Source: Anaerolineales bacterium
GTDB lineage: Bacteria; Chloroflexota; Anaerolineae; Anaerolineales; UBA11858
Assembly (NCBI GenBank): GCA_024763275.1
Contig: JANTFT010000019.1
Span: forward strand, 1 to 40,789
Length of the DNA stretch: 40,789 bases
Reading direction: 5' to 3'
Positions 24,298-31,593 of this stretch are shown here, one piece after another. A model generated the notes under the pieces. It did not search any database. It was not told where the DNA came from and saw nothing but the letters and a program-made list of their open reading frames with translations. The translations under genes and the position numbers were made by a program. Position 1 is the stretch's first letter; the number at the start of each line of letters is the position of its first letter.

Positions 24298-25101
24298 ATG
24301 GCATCCGATATCTATCATGAAATCAGGGATTTGCTAAGCAGCCCAAAGCCGGAGGAGATTCATCAGGGACTCTTGAAGATCCGGGAAGAACTGCCTTCTC
24401 TTGACGAGGAGTCTGCCCGTTCGCTGTTTGAAATGATTACCGTTTTGTTCCATGTCGATCTGTTTGACCACCCAGAACAGGCTGGCGTGATCGATGAAGC
24501 CATCAGCTTGGTGGCGGATTTCGGTGAAGTGGTGATACCCTACTTGCTGATGGACCTGGACGCAGGGGATATGAAAGCCCAGCTGGCCATTGGCCATGCC
24601 ATCGGCCGGGTTGGGGAGCCGGCTCTGGAGCCGCTGCTGGAATCATACGCCTGTGAGGAAAGTGAGGAATGCCGCATATTCCTGGTCTATGCTCTTGGTA
24701 AAATCCAATCCCCCCGGGTGCTGGAAGCCTTTGAATTAGTGCTCGAGGCTGCCAGATCGGACAATCTGGAGCTGCGCGATACCGCCATCCGGGCCTTGGG
24801 CGAATTTGTGGAGCACATCAAGCCAGAGGATCTGCCGGCTGAGTACAAAAGAGGCATGCTGGAGGCTGTCCAGAGAGATCTGGGAGACAGCAGCCCCGGC
24901 GTGCGCGCTAAAGCTGTCCGCAGCTACGGCAAGATGGCCCGCTACGGTCATCTGAATCAGGAGGAGAAAGAAAAACTGCAGGGTACCTGTGAGCTGCTGC
25001 TGGGTTTGGACGATAAGTATGATTGGGACCGGGCTTATATCGTGCGCAAAGAAGCCCAGGAAGCGCTGGACTGTATAGAAGGCTGTGGCGAAGGCGAGTA
25101 A
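24298..25101 (+). CDS. HEAT-repeat protein
   Basis: A 267-residue all-helical protein. The ATG at 24298 is chosen because GGAGG lies six bases upstream; the track start far upstream lacks an SD. The body is a run of paired helices with HEAT-like repeats (GEVVIPYLLMDLDAGDMKAQLAIGHAIGRVGEPALEPLLE; RIFLVYALGKIQSPRVLEAFELVLEAARSDNLELRDTAIRALGEF; VRAKAVRSYGKMARYG). Such proteins act as scaffolds or, in some families, as phycobilin lyases. No lyase or other catalytic motif is seen. It has its own terminator and stands alone. Confidence 0.85.
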   Translation: MASDIYHEIRDLLSSPKPEEIHQGLLKIREELPSLDEESARSLFEMITVLFHVDLFDHPEQAGVIDEAISLVADFGEVVIPYLLMDLDAGDMKAQLAIGHAIGRVGEPALEPLLESYACEESEECRIFLVYALGKIQSPRVLEAFELVLEAARSDNLELRDTAIRALGEFVEHIKPEDLPAEYKRGMLEAVQRDLGDSSPGVRAKAVRSYGKMARYGHLNQEEKEKLQGTCELLLGLDDKYDWDRAYIVRKEAQEALDCIEGCGEGE

Positions 25102-25135
25102 GAAGTAAGCGGGCATCAGCAATCTGCTGAGGTAA

Positions 25136-25172
25136 AAGGGCGACCCCTGAGTGTTATTCAGTGGTCGCCCTT
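25136..25172 (+). terminator. Terminator of the HEAT-repeat gene
   Basis: AAGGGCGACC...GGTCGCCCTT is a 10-bp perfect stem with a 17-base loop; a weak T-rich tail (GTGATTTTGTT) follows. Confidence 0.75.
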
Positions 25173-25348
25173 GTGATTTTGTTGGTCCCGTAAAGAGATT
25201 ATGAGGGGGTGTGAGGATTAATTGCGGGTTGGCCTCGTAAGCGGTGGGGAGGGATTGGCCCTTTTTCAGCATTCCGTCTTCGCGCTGCCCCCCGGGTTTT
25301 CAGGTAAAATAATCCTGACCAATATCCCGGATATAAAGGAATGCGTTG

Positions 25349-26245
25349 ATGAAAACCCGCGCCTCTCAGATCCTTGCTGTACTTATTGTCATGTCGGTTG
25401 TTCTTCCCGGCTGCCTGCCAGGTGGAGGTCAGGTGCCGGCTGATGACAGCAGCGCCGACACCATCGCTACGCTGGTGGCAGCCACCCTGGCAGCTGCAGA
25501 AGCTCCCCCTGACACGGCTGCGCAGCCCCCCTCTCCGACCTGGACAATCCAACCCGCCGTGACCGCTTCCCCTCCCGAACCTAATTTCAGTTACGCGGGA
25601 GTGAGCTTTTATTTCAATGACCTGCTGGCGGACAACATCTCCGCCGGGATCGCGCCCGGGCAGTACGATGAAAACAGCGCTATGTGGAGCATGCCGGACC
25701 ACCGCGAGTACAAGTTTAACGGTTGGGTGTTGTCAGATGCTTTTCTTGAGGCAAGCATCCGGATCTATCCAGTGGCGGAATTCAAAGCCCTGAACGAGAA
25801 CGTATCCAGCGGGCTTGAGACCCTGGATGCTGTCTTGAAACTTGATCCTCTCAACGGGGATGAACTGCGGGTGCCGGATCTATTCAATGCCGGTCAGTTA
25901 TATCACAGCAACGCCAAGCCGCTGCGCTTCCTGAACGGTTATGGGGCCCGCTGGCTGAGCCAGTATGGCCAGGCATACTCTCCCATCGGCTGGCCGGATC
26001 TGTTCTATACTTTCCAGGGTTTTACGGACGATGGGAAGTATTATGTCAGCATCATTTTCCCGGTAACCCATCCCTCCTTGCCGAATCCCGAGAATGTCAC
26101 CATGGACGACGCCTTCTACGAGAATTTCCAGGCCTATGCGGACACCACCCGCCAGGCCCTGGAGGCTGAGGCGGATAACAGCTTTATGCCCTCACTGGTG
26201 CTGCTGGACCAGCTGGTGTCCTCTCTGATGATTGGCGATCAGTAG
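25349..26245 (+). CDS. Lipoprotein of unknown function
   Basis: A 298-residue predicted lipoprotein. The ATG at 25349 follows AAAGGA at good spacing. The signal is MKTRASQILAVLIVMSVVLPGC (Cys22). The shared motif TIATLVAATLAAAE follows at residues 38-51, then a Pro/Ala/Thr linker. The body (FSYAGVSFYFNDLLADNISAGIAPGQYDEN ... WRLSQYGQAYSPIGWPDLFYTFQGFTDDGKYYVSIIFPVTHP-like text) is a single domain with many aromatic residues. No family is recognised, though the core pattern seems to recur among lipoproteins of related genomes. It has no visible partner downstream; a repeat-rich gap follows. Confidence 0.82.
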   Translation: MKTRASQILAVLIVMSVVLPGCLPGGGQVPADDSSADTIATLVAATLAAAEAPPDTAAQPPSPTWTIQPAVTASPPEPNFSYAGVSFYFNDLLADNISAGIAPGQYDENSAMWSMPDHREYKFNGWVLSDAFLEASIRIYPVAEFKALNENVSSGLETLDAVLKLDPLNGDELRVPDLFNAGQLYHSNAKPLRFLNGYGARWLSQYGQAYSPIGWPDLFYTFQGFTDDGKYYVSIIFPVTHPSLPNPENVTMDDAFYENFQAYADTTRQALEAEADNSFMPSLVLLDQLVSSLMIGDQ

Positions 26246-26286
26246 GCTGGTTTTTTCCGTTCTCGGTCTTCCGTTCTCAGCTTGCG

Positions 26287-26370
26287 CCGACTTTAAACGA
26301 ATGCTTCAACGCCCGTCCCCGGGCGTTGCTGGAGACTGCCTGAGCCTCACCGGGGACGGTTCGGCGAGCG
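26287..26370 (+). repeat. Local direct repeat, unit A
   Basis: CGCCGACTTTAAACGAATGCTTCAACGCCCGTCCCCGGGCG... to ...CCTGAGCCTCACCGGGGACGGTTCGGCGAGC matches unit B at 26466-26550 with few differences. It is non-coding and contains CCGGGGACGGTTCGGCGAG, a phrase also seen around 26410. Confidence 0.7.
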
Positions 26371-26465
26371 GAGGCAGGATGGGACGGGTCTGTGAGCAAG
26401 GCAGGATAGGGCGGTTCGGCGAGCCCGGAGGGTGGTGTCACGGTCCAGCCGTCATTGCGAGGAGA

Positions 26466-26550
26466 CCGACTTTTAACGGATGCTCCAACGCCCGTCCCCA
26501 GGCGTCGGGGAGCCCGCCTGAGCCTCACCGGGGACGGTTCGGCGAGCCCG
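26466..26550 (+). repeat. Local direct repeat, unit B
   Basis: Second copy of the 26287-26370 unit (CCGACTTTTAACGGATGCTCCAACGCCCGTCCCCAGGCG... CACCGGGGACGGTTCGGCGAGCC). It is preceded at about 26455 by GTCATTGCGAGGAGACC, a fragment of the element that forms the inverted-repeat arms. Confidence 0.7.
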
Positions 26551-26575
26551 GTGGGAGGGGATGGATCCCCATCTA

Positions 26576-26846
26576 TCCGTCATTGCGAGGAGGCTGAAAG
26601 CCGACGAAGCAATCCCCTGATTAACTAGCCTGCAAAATCTGTTTGCACAACCAGGTTCTGCGGATGAATTAAAATGACAGCAGCTGGCTGATGGGATTGC
26701 CGCGCTCCACTCCGTTCCGCTCGCAATGACAGCAATGGGGATTACCGTCTCCCCGTCCCCTTGTCCCCCCGTCCCCCGGTCCCGCCGACAGCTGCGAAGC
26801 AGCTCCGGTCTTCCGTCCTCCGTCCTCCGTCGGGAGCGCAGCGACC
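26576..26846 (+). repeat. Left arm of the ~270-bp inverted repeat flanking the sugar operon
   Basis: TCCGTCATTGCGAGGAGGCTG... to ...GGGAGCGCAGCGACC reads, with scattered mismatches and small indels, as the reverse complement of 40524-40789. It includes TGACAGCAGCTGG, GGGATTGCCGCGCTCCACTCCGTTCCGCTCGCAATGACAGCA and CTCCGGTCTTCCGTCCTCCGTCCTCCGTC. No ORF or transposase lies within it. Confidence 0.9.
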
Positions 26847-26952
26847 CTCTCCGATCCTCGGTCTTCCGTCTTCGGTCCTCCGTCCTCCATCGGGCACGAA
26901 GTGCCCCTCCCCGGTCCTCCGTCCTCCGTCCTCCGTCGGGAGCGCAGCGACC
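26811..26952 (+). repeat. CCGTCCT-type heptamer repeat tract
   Basis: Runs of near-identical heptamers (TCTTCCG TCCTCCG TCCTCCG TC; CGGTCTT CCGTCTT CGGTCCT CCGTCCT) are separated by small stem-loops such as GGGCACGAAGTGCCC and CGGGAGCGCAGCGACC. They extend the left inverted-repeat arm and produce artefactual ORFs in several frames. Confidence 0.75.
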
Positions 26953-27034
26953 TTTTTCTCAAAACCGCCGGGAAATCCCCACCAGTACCCCTACTGATAG
27001 GCTAGTAGATTCTAAAATCCCCCACAGGTGGGTA

Positions 27035-27063
27035 TTGATTTCCAAAACGTTTTGGTTTATGAT
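27035..27063 (+). promoter_or_regulatory. Promoter of the lacI-type regulator and sugar operon
   Basis: TTGATT (27035-27040) and TATGAT (27058-27063) are separated by exactly 17 bases, with transcription expected to start near 27070. The spacer consists almost wholly of the first operator palindrome, so bound repressor would exclude RNA polymerase. Confidence 0.8.
27042..27055. promoter_or_regulatory. LacI-family operator O1
   Basis: CCAAAACGTTTTGG is a perfect 14-bp palindrome with the central CG typical of LacI/GalR-family operators. It fills the promoter spacer. Confidence 0.85.
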
Positions 27064-27073
27064 TATAGAGTAC

Positions 27074-27087
27074 CTGAAACGTTTTGG
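27074..27087. promoter_or_regulatory. LacI-family operator O2
   Basis: CTGAAACGTTTTGG matches O1 at 12 of 14 positions. The centres of O1 and O2 are 32 bp apart, about three helical turns, so both face the same side of the DNA. O2 starts a few bases past the predicted transcript start. Confidence 0.8.
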
Positions 27088-27108
27088 ATAAAGACAGCTT
27101 CCCAGTTT

Positions 27109-28143
27109 ATGTCAGCTACATTGAAGGATATTGCCAACCGGGTTGGAAAATCTGTAACCACAGTTTCCAGGGCTTTGAATGACTTTGATGATGTCAGTCC
27201 GGAGACCAAGGCTGAAGTTCAGCGCGTGGCAGATGAGCTGGGCTACATCCCCAATATACTCGCTCAGCGCCTCCAGAAGCAGAGCACAGACACCATCGGG
27301 ATTATCCTTCCTACCTTTGGGCCGCGGTTTTCCGACCCGTTTTTCAGCGAATTCCTGGCCGGGATTGGGAATCAAGCTGCCAAATTAGGATATGATTTGC
27401 TGGTTTCAACCCGACCTCCCGGGAAAATAGAACTTGAAGCTTACCAGCAACAGGTCCGCAGCCCCCGGGTGGATGGTTTTATCATTGTCCGCACCCGCCT
27501 GCAGGATCAGCGCATTACCTTCCTTTCCCGGGCGGATTTCCCTTTTGTAGCTTTTGGCCGCATGCTGGATGATGACCGCTATATTTATGTGGATGAGGAT
27601 GGTGAATACGGCATGAAATTGATCACCGATCATCTGGCGGAGCTCGGGCACCAGCGTATCGGATACCTGGATGGACCGGCTGATTTGATGTTTGCCTATT
27701 ATCGGCGGGAGGGATTCGTGAACGGCCTGGCGGAGCAAGGGCTGAGCGCTGACAGGACTTTATTCGTCAGTGGAGATCTGACCCAGAAAGCAGGCTACAA
27801 GCTTGCGAATGAGCTTCTCAACAGGCCGGATGCCCCCAGCGCGATAGCTGCTTGCAACGATCTGATGGCTCTCGGTGCTATCAGCGCAGCCCAGGATCTG
27901 GGATTGGAAGTGGGAGAGGATGTGGCCATCACGGGATTTGATAATATCCCTCTGGCAGAGCACTGCCATCCCCCGCTGACAACCGTTCATCAGCCTATTT
28001 ATCAAATCGGCGAGATGGTCTGTAAGATGCTGATCAAACAAATCAGAAATGAATCTCTGGAGCAGGAACAAATCATCCTGCGGCCATCTTTGATGGTTCG
28101 CCAGTCAAGCACAGGCAAGAAAGTCCTGAGCGAGAATTCTTGA
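27109..28143 (+). CDS. LacI-family transcriptional regulator
   Basis: A 344-residue repressor. The ATG at 27109 starts the canonical headpiece MSATLKDIANRVGKSVTTVSRALNDFDDVSPETKAEVQRVADELGYIPNILAQRL, which holds the helix-turn-helix and hinge helix. The rest is a periplasmic-binding-protein-like effector domain (IGIILPTFGPRFSDPFFSEFLAGIGNQA; AITGFDNIPLAEHCHPPLTTVHQP). The effector is probably a sugar or glycoside handled by the genes downstream. Two operators lie immediately upstream, so it represses its own promoter and the operon. The SD is poor, consistent with low expression. The track start further upstream would overlap the operators and is rejected. The ABC transporter gene begins 78 bases downstream. 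Confidence 0.95.
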   Translation: MSATLKDIANRVGKSVTTVSRALNDFDDVSPETKAEVQRVADELGYIPNILAQRLQKQSTDTIGIILPTFGPRFSDPFFSEFLAGIGNQAAKLGYDLLVSTRPPGKIELEAYQQQVRSPRVDGFIIVRTRLQDQRITFLSRADFPFVAFGRMLDDDRYIYVDEDGEYGMKLITDHLAELGHQRIGYLDGPADLMFAYYRREGFVNGLAEQGLSADRTLFVSGDLTQKAGYKLANELLNRPDAPSAIAACNDLMALGAISAAQDLGLEVGEDVAITGFDNIPLAEHCHPPLTTVHQPIYQIGEMVCKMLIKQIRNESLEQEQIILRPSLMVRQSSTGKKVLSENS

Positions 28144-28155
28144 AAAGGAGGTGAT
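28143..28155 (+). promoter_or_regulatory. Perfect anti-SD match without a start codon
   Basis: AAAAGGAGGTGAT directly abuts the regulator's TGA and matches the full 16S rRNA anti-SD sequence. No ATG, GTG or TTG is placed to use it. An ATT at 28157 would open a 12-codon peptide. It may be a ribosome stand-by site or a leader-peptide relic. Confidence 0.4.
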
Positions 28156-28221
28156 TATTCTCAGAAATTGGGTAGCCTTTTTGTGTAAAGCATAAACTAT
28201 CACCAAGATGGAGGAAAAGAT

Positions 28222-29532
28222 ATGAAGAAGTTTTCTATCGTGTTATTGATCGTTCTCGTCGGAGCTGCCCTCCTGTCCGCTTGTCAGCCGCAGACCGTAG
28301 TCGAAACTGTGGTTGTTGAGAAGGAAGGCAAGACTGTCGTCGAGACCGTGGAAGTTGAAAAAGAGGTCAACAAGACCTTGGTTTTCTCTTCCCGTTTGTT
28401 CAGCCCGCCCCGTGAGCAGGAATTCTTCATCAATGAGATCATTAAACCCTTCGAAGAAGAACACGGAGTTACTGTCAACTTCCAGATCATTGATGACCAG
28501 ACCCTGCTTGACCGTGCAGAAGTGCAGCAAACCACCAATCACATCACCACCGATATCGTTGTGGCTCACAACAGCCGCATGCCTGAATGGATCGATGCTG
28601 GCTGGGTTGAGGACCTGACCGATCTCGTTGCCAGCTGGGATGACCGCACCTTCTCCACCGCGTTCTCTCAGGATACTGACAAAGACGGCCATCAGTATTT
28701 CCTGCCCGTTGGAGCTGATGTGTACCTGCTGCTCGCCAACAATAAAGCGCTGCCCTACCTGCCTGATGGTGTGGATCTGGATGCCATCACCTGGGATCAG
28801 TACGCTGATTGGGCGGTTGCCATTGCCGAAGGCGAGGGTGAGGGCAAGGTCTGCATCACCGGTATTCCTGCCAAATCCTGGATCTACATGTTCGGCGGCA
28901 CTGGGCTCTCCTACGGTGCTGGCTTCCCCGACGCCAATTCTGAAGGCGCCATGGAAGCCTGGAAGGTGTGGGAGAAGATCGGCAAGGCCAACGGCTTTGT
29001 GCCTTCTGTGCTCAATATCGACAGCTGCGTTGACCCGATGATGCGTGAGGAATCCTGGCTGACAGTCTTCCACAACGCTCGTGCTGGACAGGTTTACTCC
29101 TCGAACGAGACCGCCTTCACGCTGGCTCCCGCTCCCAGCGGACCCAATGGCATCGGCTCCATCGCCGGCGTCAGCGGCTATGCCATCATGAAGGGTGCTC
29201 CTAACTATGACCTGGCTGTAGCTTTCCTCGAGTACCTCACCCGCCCCGATATCCAGGTGAAACTGGCCAAAGGCACTGGTGGATTCATTCCGCCCGTGGA
29301 AGAAGCCATCAATTATCTTGGTGATGAGGCGATCGATGAGGTCATCAATAAGGCCGTGCTGGTCCTCAACAATGGTGTGGTTTCCGGCGTTCCCGCTGGC
29401 AACTACCAGGATTGGGGTGCAGTCAAGAAATGCTTCGATGATGTCTTTGCGGACACCATCTTGCCCGGCCTGGATGTCACTCAGGAAAGGCTGGACACTG
29501 CCCAGGCTTGTGTCGACGATCTCCTGAAATAA
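28222..29532 (+). CDS. ABC transporter sugar-binding lipoprotein
   Basis: A 436-residue extracytoplasmic solute-binding protein, family 1. The signal MKKFSIVLLIVLVGAALLSAC gives lipidated Cys21. A linker with two near-identical units (TVVETVVVEKE, TVVETVEVEKE) precedes the two-lobed body (FINEIIKPFEEEHGVTVNFQIIDDQTLLDRAEVQQ ... FLEYLTRPDIQVKLAKGTGGFIPPVEEA). It delivers the sugar to the two permeases that follow. SD GGAGGAAA precedes the ATG. Codon use looks more biased than in its neighbours, as expected for the most abundant transporter part. The ligand is inferred to be a glycoside handled by the operon's enzymes. Confidence 0.94.
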   Translation: MKKFSIVLLIVLVGAALLSACQPQTVVETVVVEKEGKTVVETVEVEKEVNKTLVFSSRLFSPPREQEFFINEIIKPFEEEHGVTVNFQIIDDQTLLDRAEVQQTTNHITTDIVVAHNSRMPEWIDAGWVEDLTDLVASWDDRTFSTAFSQDTDKDGHQYFLPVGADVYLLLANNKALPYLPDGVDLDAITWDQYADWAVAIAEGEGEGKVCITGIPAKSWIYMFGGTGLSYGAGFPDANSEGAMEAWKVWEKIGKANGFVPSVLNIDSCVDPMMREESWLTVFHNARAGQVYSSNETAFTLAPAPSGPNGIGSIAGVSGYAIMKGAPNYDLAVAFLEYLTRPDIQVKLAKGTGGFIPPVEEAINYLGDEAIDEVINKAVLVLNNGVVSGVPAGNYQDWGAVKKCFDDVFADTILPGLDVTQERLDTAQACVDDLLK

Positions 29533-29550
29533 GCTCCCTGTAAACTGAAT

Positions 29551-29580
29551 GGATAGGGCCGGGACCTCCCGGTCCTATCC
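29551..29580 (+). promoter_or_regulatory. Intra-operon hairpin after the binding-protein gene
   Basis: GGATAGGGCCGGGACCTCCCGGTCCTATCC is a 14-bp near-perfect stem followed by TTCCTTTAAA rather than a full T-run. It is placed like the malE-malF type elements that protect or partly terminate mRNA after a binding-protein gene. Confidence 0.7.
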
Positions 29581-29602
29581 TTCCTTTAAAAAAGGAATAC
29601 CA

Positions 29603-30514
29603 ATGACAGCTGCCAGTCCTGCGAAAAGATTTCGTGACCTGGGATCCAAAGCTGTTCCTTACCTTTTGATCCTGCCTGTTGTGGTCTACTATTTTCTGTT
29701 CTGGTTGCGCCCGGTGCTGAAAACGCTGATCGATAGCTTTCGAACCGCGGCGGGGGGGTTCACTTTCCAGAACTACATCATGGTGTTCACAGACCCCAAT
29801 TTCATGCCCGCCCTCCGTAATACCGCAATTATCGTTGTCTTCTCCGTGTCCCTCGAGTTTATAGCTGCCCTTTTCCTGGCCCTGCTGATCAACCGCAAAT
29901 TCTTTGGCTCCAGCCTGTTCCTTTTTGTGGCCATGATCCCTATGGCGCTGCCGGCAGTCGCTGTAGGTGCTATGTGGCTGACAGGTCTTACAGCTCACGG
30001 CTGGATGAACAGCCTGCTCTACTATCTGAACATCATTGCTGAAAGCCATAAGATCTACTGGCTGACTGGGTCAGAATGGAAGTTGCTGGCCCTGATCATC
30101 GTGGTCGACGCCTGGCAGGTGATCCCCTCGGTGATGATCATCCTGCTGGCAGGTCTGCAGAACATCCCCGAGGAGACCATCGAAGCCGGCTACGTCTTTG
30201 GAGGCGATTATCTGACGGTGCTGCGCAAGATCACTGTCCCGCTGTTGGGGCCGACCATCCAGACCGCGGTCATCCTGCGTTTGATATCAGCGATCCAGAT
30301 CTGGCTGATCATCGTGCTGCTGGTTGGCTTCTCGCGCATGCCCGTCCTTGTGGAGAGGATTGTTTATTACCACGAGGAAGTGCCCGGCCTGGATATCAGC
30401 TTCCAGATGGCTTCCGGTTATACCATCATTGTCTCCCTGATCGTTTCCACGGCGGCTTTGCTGTATCTCAGGGCTTCTGGCGCGTTTGGGAGCAAGAAGG
30501 AGGCGGCCCGATGA
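29603..30514 (+). CDS. ABC sugar transporter permease (MalF/UgpA-type)
   Basis: A 303-residue inner-membrane permease. The ATG at 29603 follows AAAGGAA, and the track start lies in the hairpin. Six transmembrane segments are visible, starting with VPYLLILPVVVYYFLFWLRPV. The cytoplasmic coupling loop is the EAA motif EAGYVFGGDYLTVLRKITVPLLGPTI, which docks on the ATPase. It pairs with the second permease, whose start overlaps its stop by four bases (ATGA). Confidence 0.94.
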   Translation: MTAASPAKRFRDLGSKAVPYLLILPVVVYYFLFWLRPVLKTLIDSFRTAAGGFTFQNYIMVFTDPNFMPALRNTAIIVVFSVSLEFIAALFLALLINRKFFGSSLFLFVAMIPMALPAVAVGAMWLTGLTAHGWMNSLLYYLNIIAESHKIYWLTGSEWKLLALIIVVDAWQVIPSVMIILLAGLQNIPEETIEAGYVFGGDYLTVLRKITVPLLGPTIQTAVILRLISAIQIWLIIVLLVGFSRMPVLVERIVYYHEEVPGLDISFQMASGYTIIVSLIVSTAALLYLRASGAFGSKKEAAR

Positions 30515-31584
30515 GCGAAAAAATCAAAAAACCCTTCAAGCTCTCCAGGCTGATCCGCAAGACCATCTTCTACCTTTTTATCGTCACCCTGGCTGTCGTC
30601 ATCATTCTGCCGGTGTTCTTCCTGGTATCACTGTCATTCCTTTCCACCCGGGAGGCTTACCTCTACCCGCTGCCGCTGCTGCCCTCTTTGAAAGCCAGAT
30701 ATTCCCTGACCTATGGGGAGCGGGGTTATCTGCTTAGTGTGTACGACGATTTCAATAAGGAATACCAGACCGTACTGGACACCAATGACTTTGAAAAAAT
30801 GTCGGTTTATATGCACTCCCAGATTGGCACACCATTCAGCATCCCTGAAATCGAGGAGGTTATTAAAGACCTGGAGAGCGGACCGGAGGATACGGTCTAT
30901 TTCAGCGCTCGCAAGGATCTTTTATATAACTATGATACTTTTTTCAAGGTTACCCGGGAGGCTGTACCGGCTCTGCTGCGCAGTCTGCAAATAGCCGGAA
31001 TGACCATCTTGATCTCATTGTCAATTGGTGGTTTGGCCGGCTACGCTTTCGCCCGCTATATCTTCGCCGGGAGGGATGCCTTGAAATTCAGCGTGCTCTT
31101 TGTGCGCATGTTCCCCGGTGTGGCCATTGCCCTGCCAATGGTGATCATCCTGGCCAATATGGGTTTCTACGACCGCCCGATCGGCCTTTCCCTGGTTTAT
31201 TCAGTTGGATCGATCTCGCTCACCATCTGGATCACCGCCAGTATTTTCATAGGAATTCCGGAATCCCTGGAGGAGGCGGCTCAGGTCTTTGGAGCAACCA
31301 AGGTTCAGAGCTTCCTGCGGGTGACCCTCCCGCTGGCCCTGCCGGGCCTGGCAGCCGCGGCCATGTACGCTTTCCTTGGTGCCTGGAACGAGACCGTCTC
31401 GGCCATCATTCTGACCCAGTTCAATCCCACCTTTTCGGTGGTCGTTTACCAGACTTTGCTGGGATCTGTCGGCCAGGTCAACCTGGCTGCAGCCGGAGGC
31501 CTGGTTATGGCCCTGCCTTCTGTGTTTTTCACCTTCTTCATCCGCAAGTACATCCAGCAGATGTGGGGAGGCGTGACCATTTAG
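30511..31584 (+). CDS. ABC sugar transporter permease (MalG/UgpE-type) with enlarged external loop
   Basis: A 357-residue permease starting at the ATG overlapping the previous stop; the track's in-frame 502-residue version is an artefact. SD AAGGAGG is strong. TM1 is TIFYLFIVTLAVVIILPVFFLVSLSF, and the EAA loop is EEAAQVFGATKVQSFLRVTLPLALPG. Usual relatives are about 270-290 residues. The extra length lies between TM1 and TM2 (YSLTYGERGYLLSVYDDFNKEYQTVLDTNDFEKMSVYMHSQIG and on), about 75 charged residues facing outside. That insert may contact the binding protein or the substrate. Confidence 0.93.
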   Translation: MSEKIKKPFKLSRLIRKTIFYLFIVTLAVVIILPVFFLVSLSFLSTREAYLYPLPLLPSLKARYSLTYGERGYLLSVYDDFNKEYQTVLDTNDFEKMSVYMHSQIGTPFSIPEIEEVIKDLESGPEDTVYFSARKDLLYNYDTFFKVTREAVPALLRSLQIAGMTILISLSIGGLAGYAFARYIFAGRDALKFSVLFVRMFPGVAIALPMVIILANMGFYDRPIGLSLVYSVGSISLTIWITASIFIGIPESLEEAAQVFGATKVQSFLRVTLPLALPGLAAAAMYAFLGAWNETVSAIILTQFNPTFSVVVYQTLLGSVGQVNLAAAGGLVMALPSVFFTFFIRKYIQQMWGGVTI

Positions 31585-31593
31585 GAGAAAACA

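Noticed and set aside
26726-27091. Ser/Arg/Pro-rich ORFs on both strands before the LacI gene
   Set aside because: They translate the heptamer and inverted-repeat DNA (SSVLRPPS-type periodic text) and have no gene-like start.
28243-29073. 276-residue minus-strand ORF opposite the binding protein
   Set aside because: Shadow of a codon-biased, clearly homologous gene.
30076-30510. N-terminal extension making a 502-residue permease
   Set aside because: It overlaps the upstream permease in another frame; the ATG at 30511 has a strong SD and starts a normal permease.
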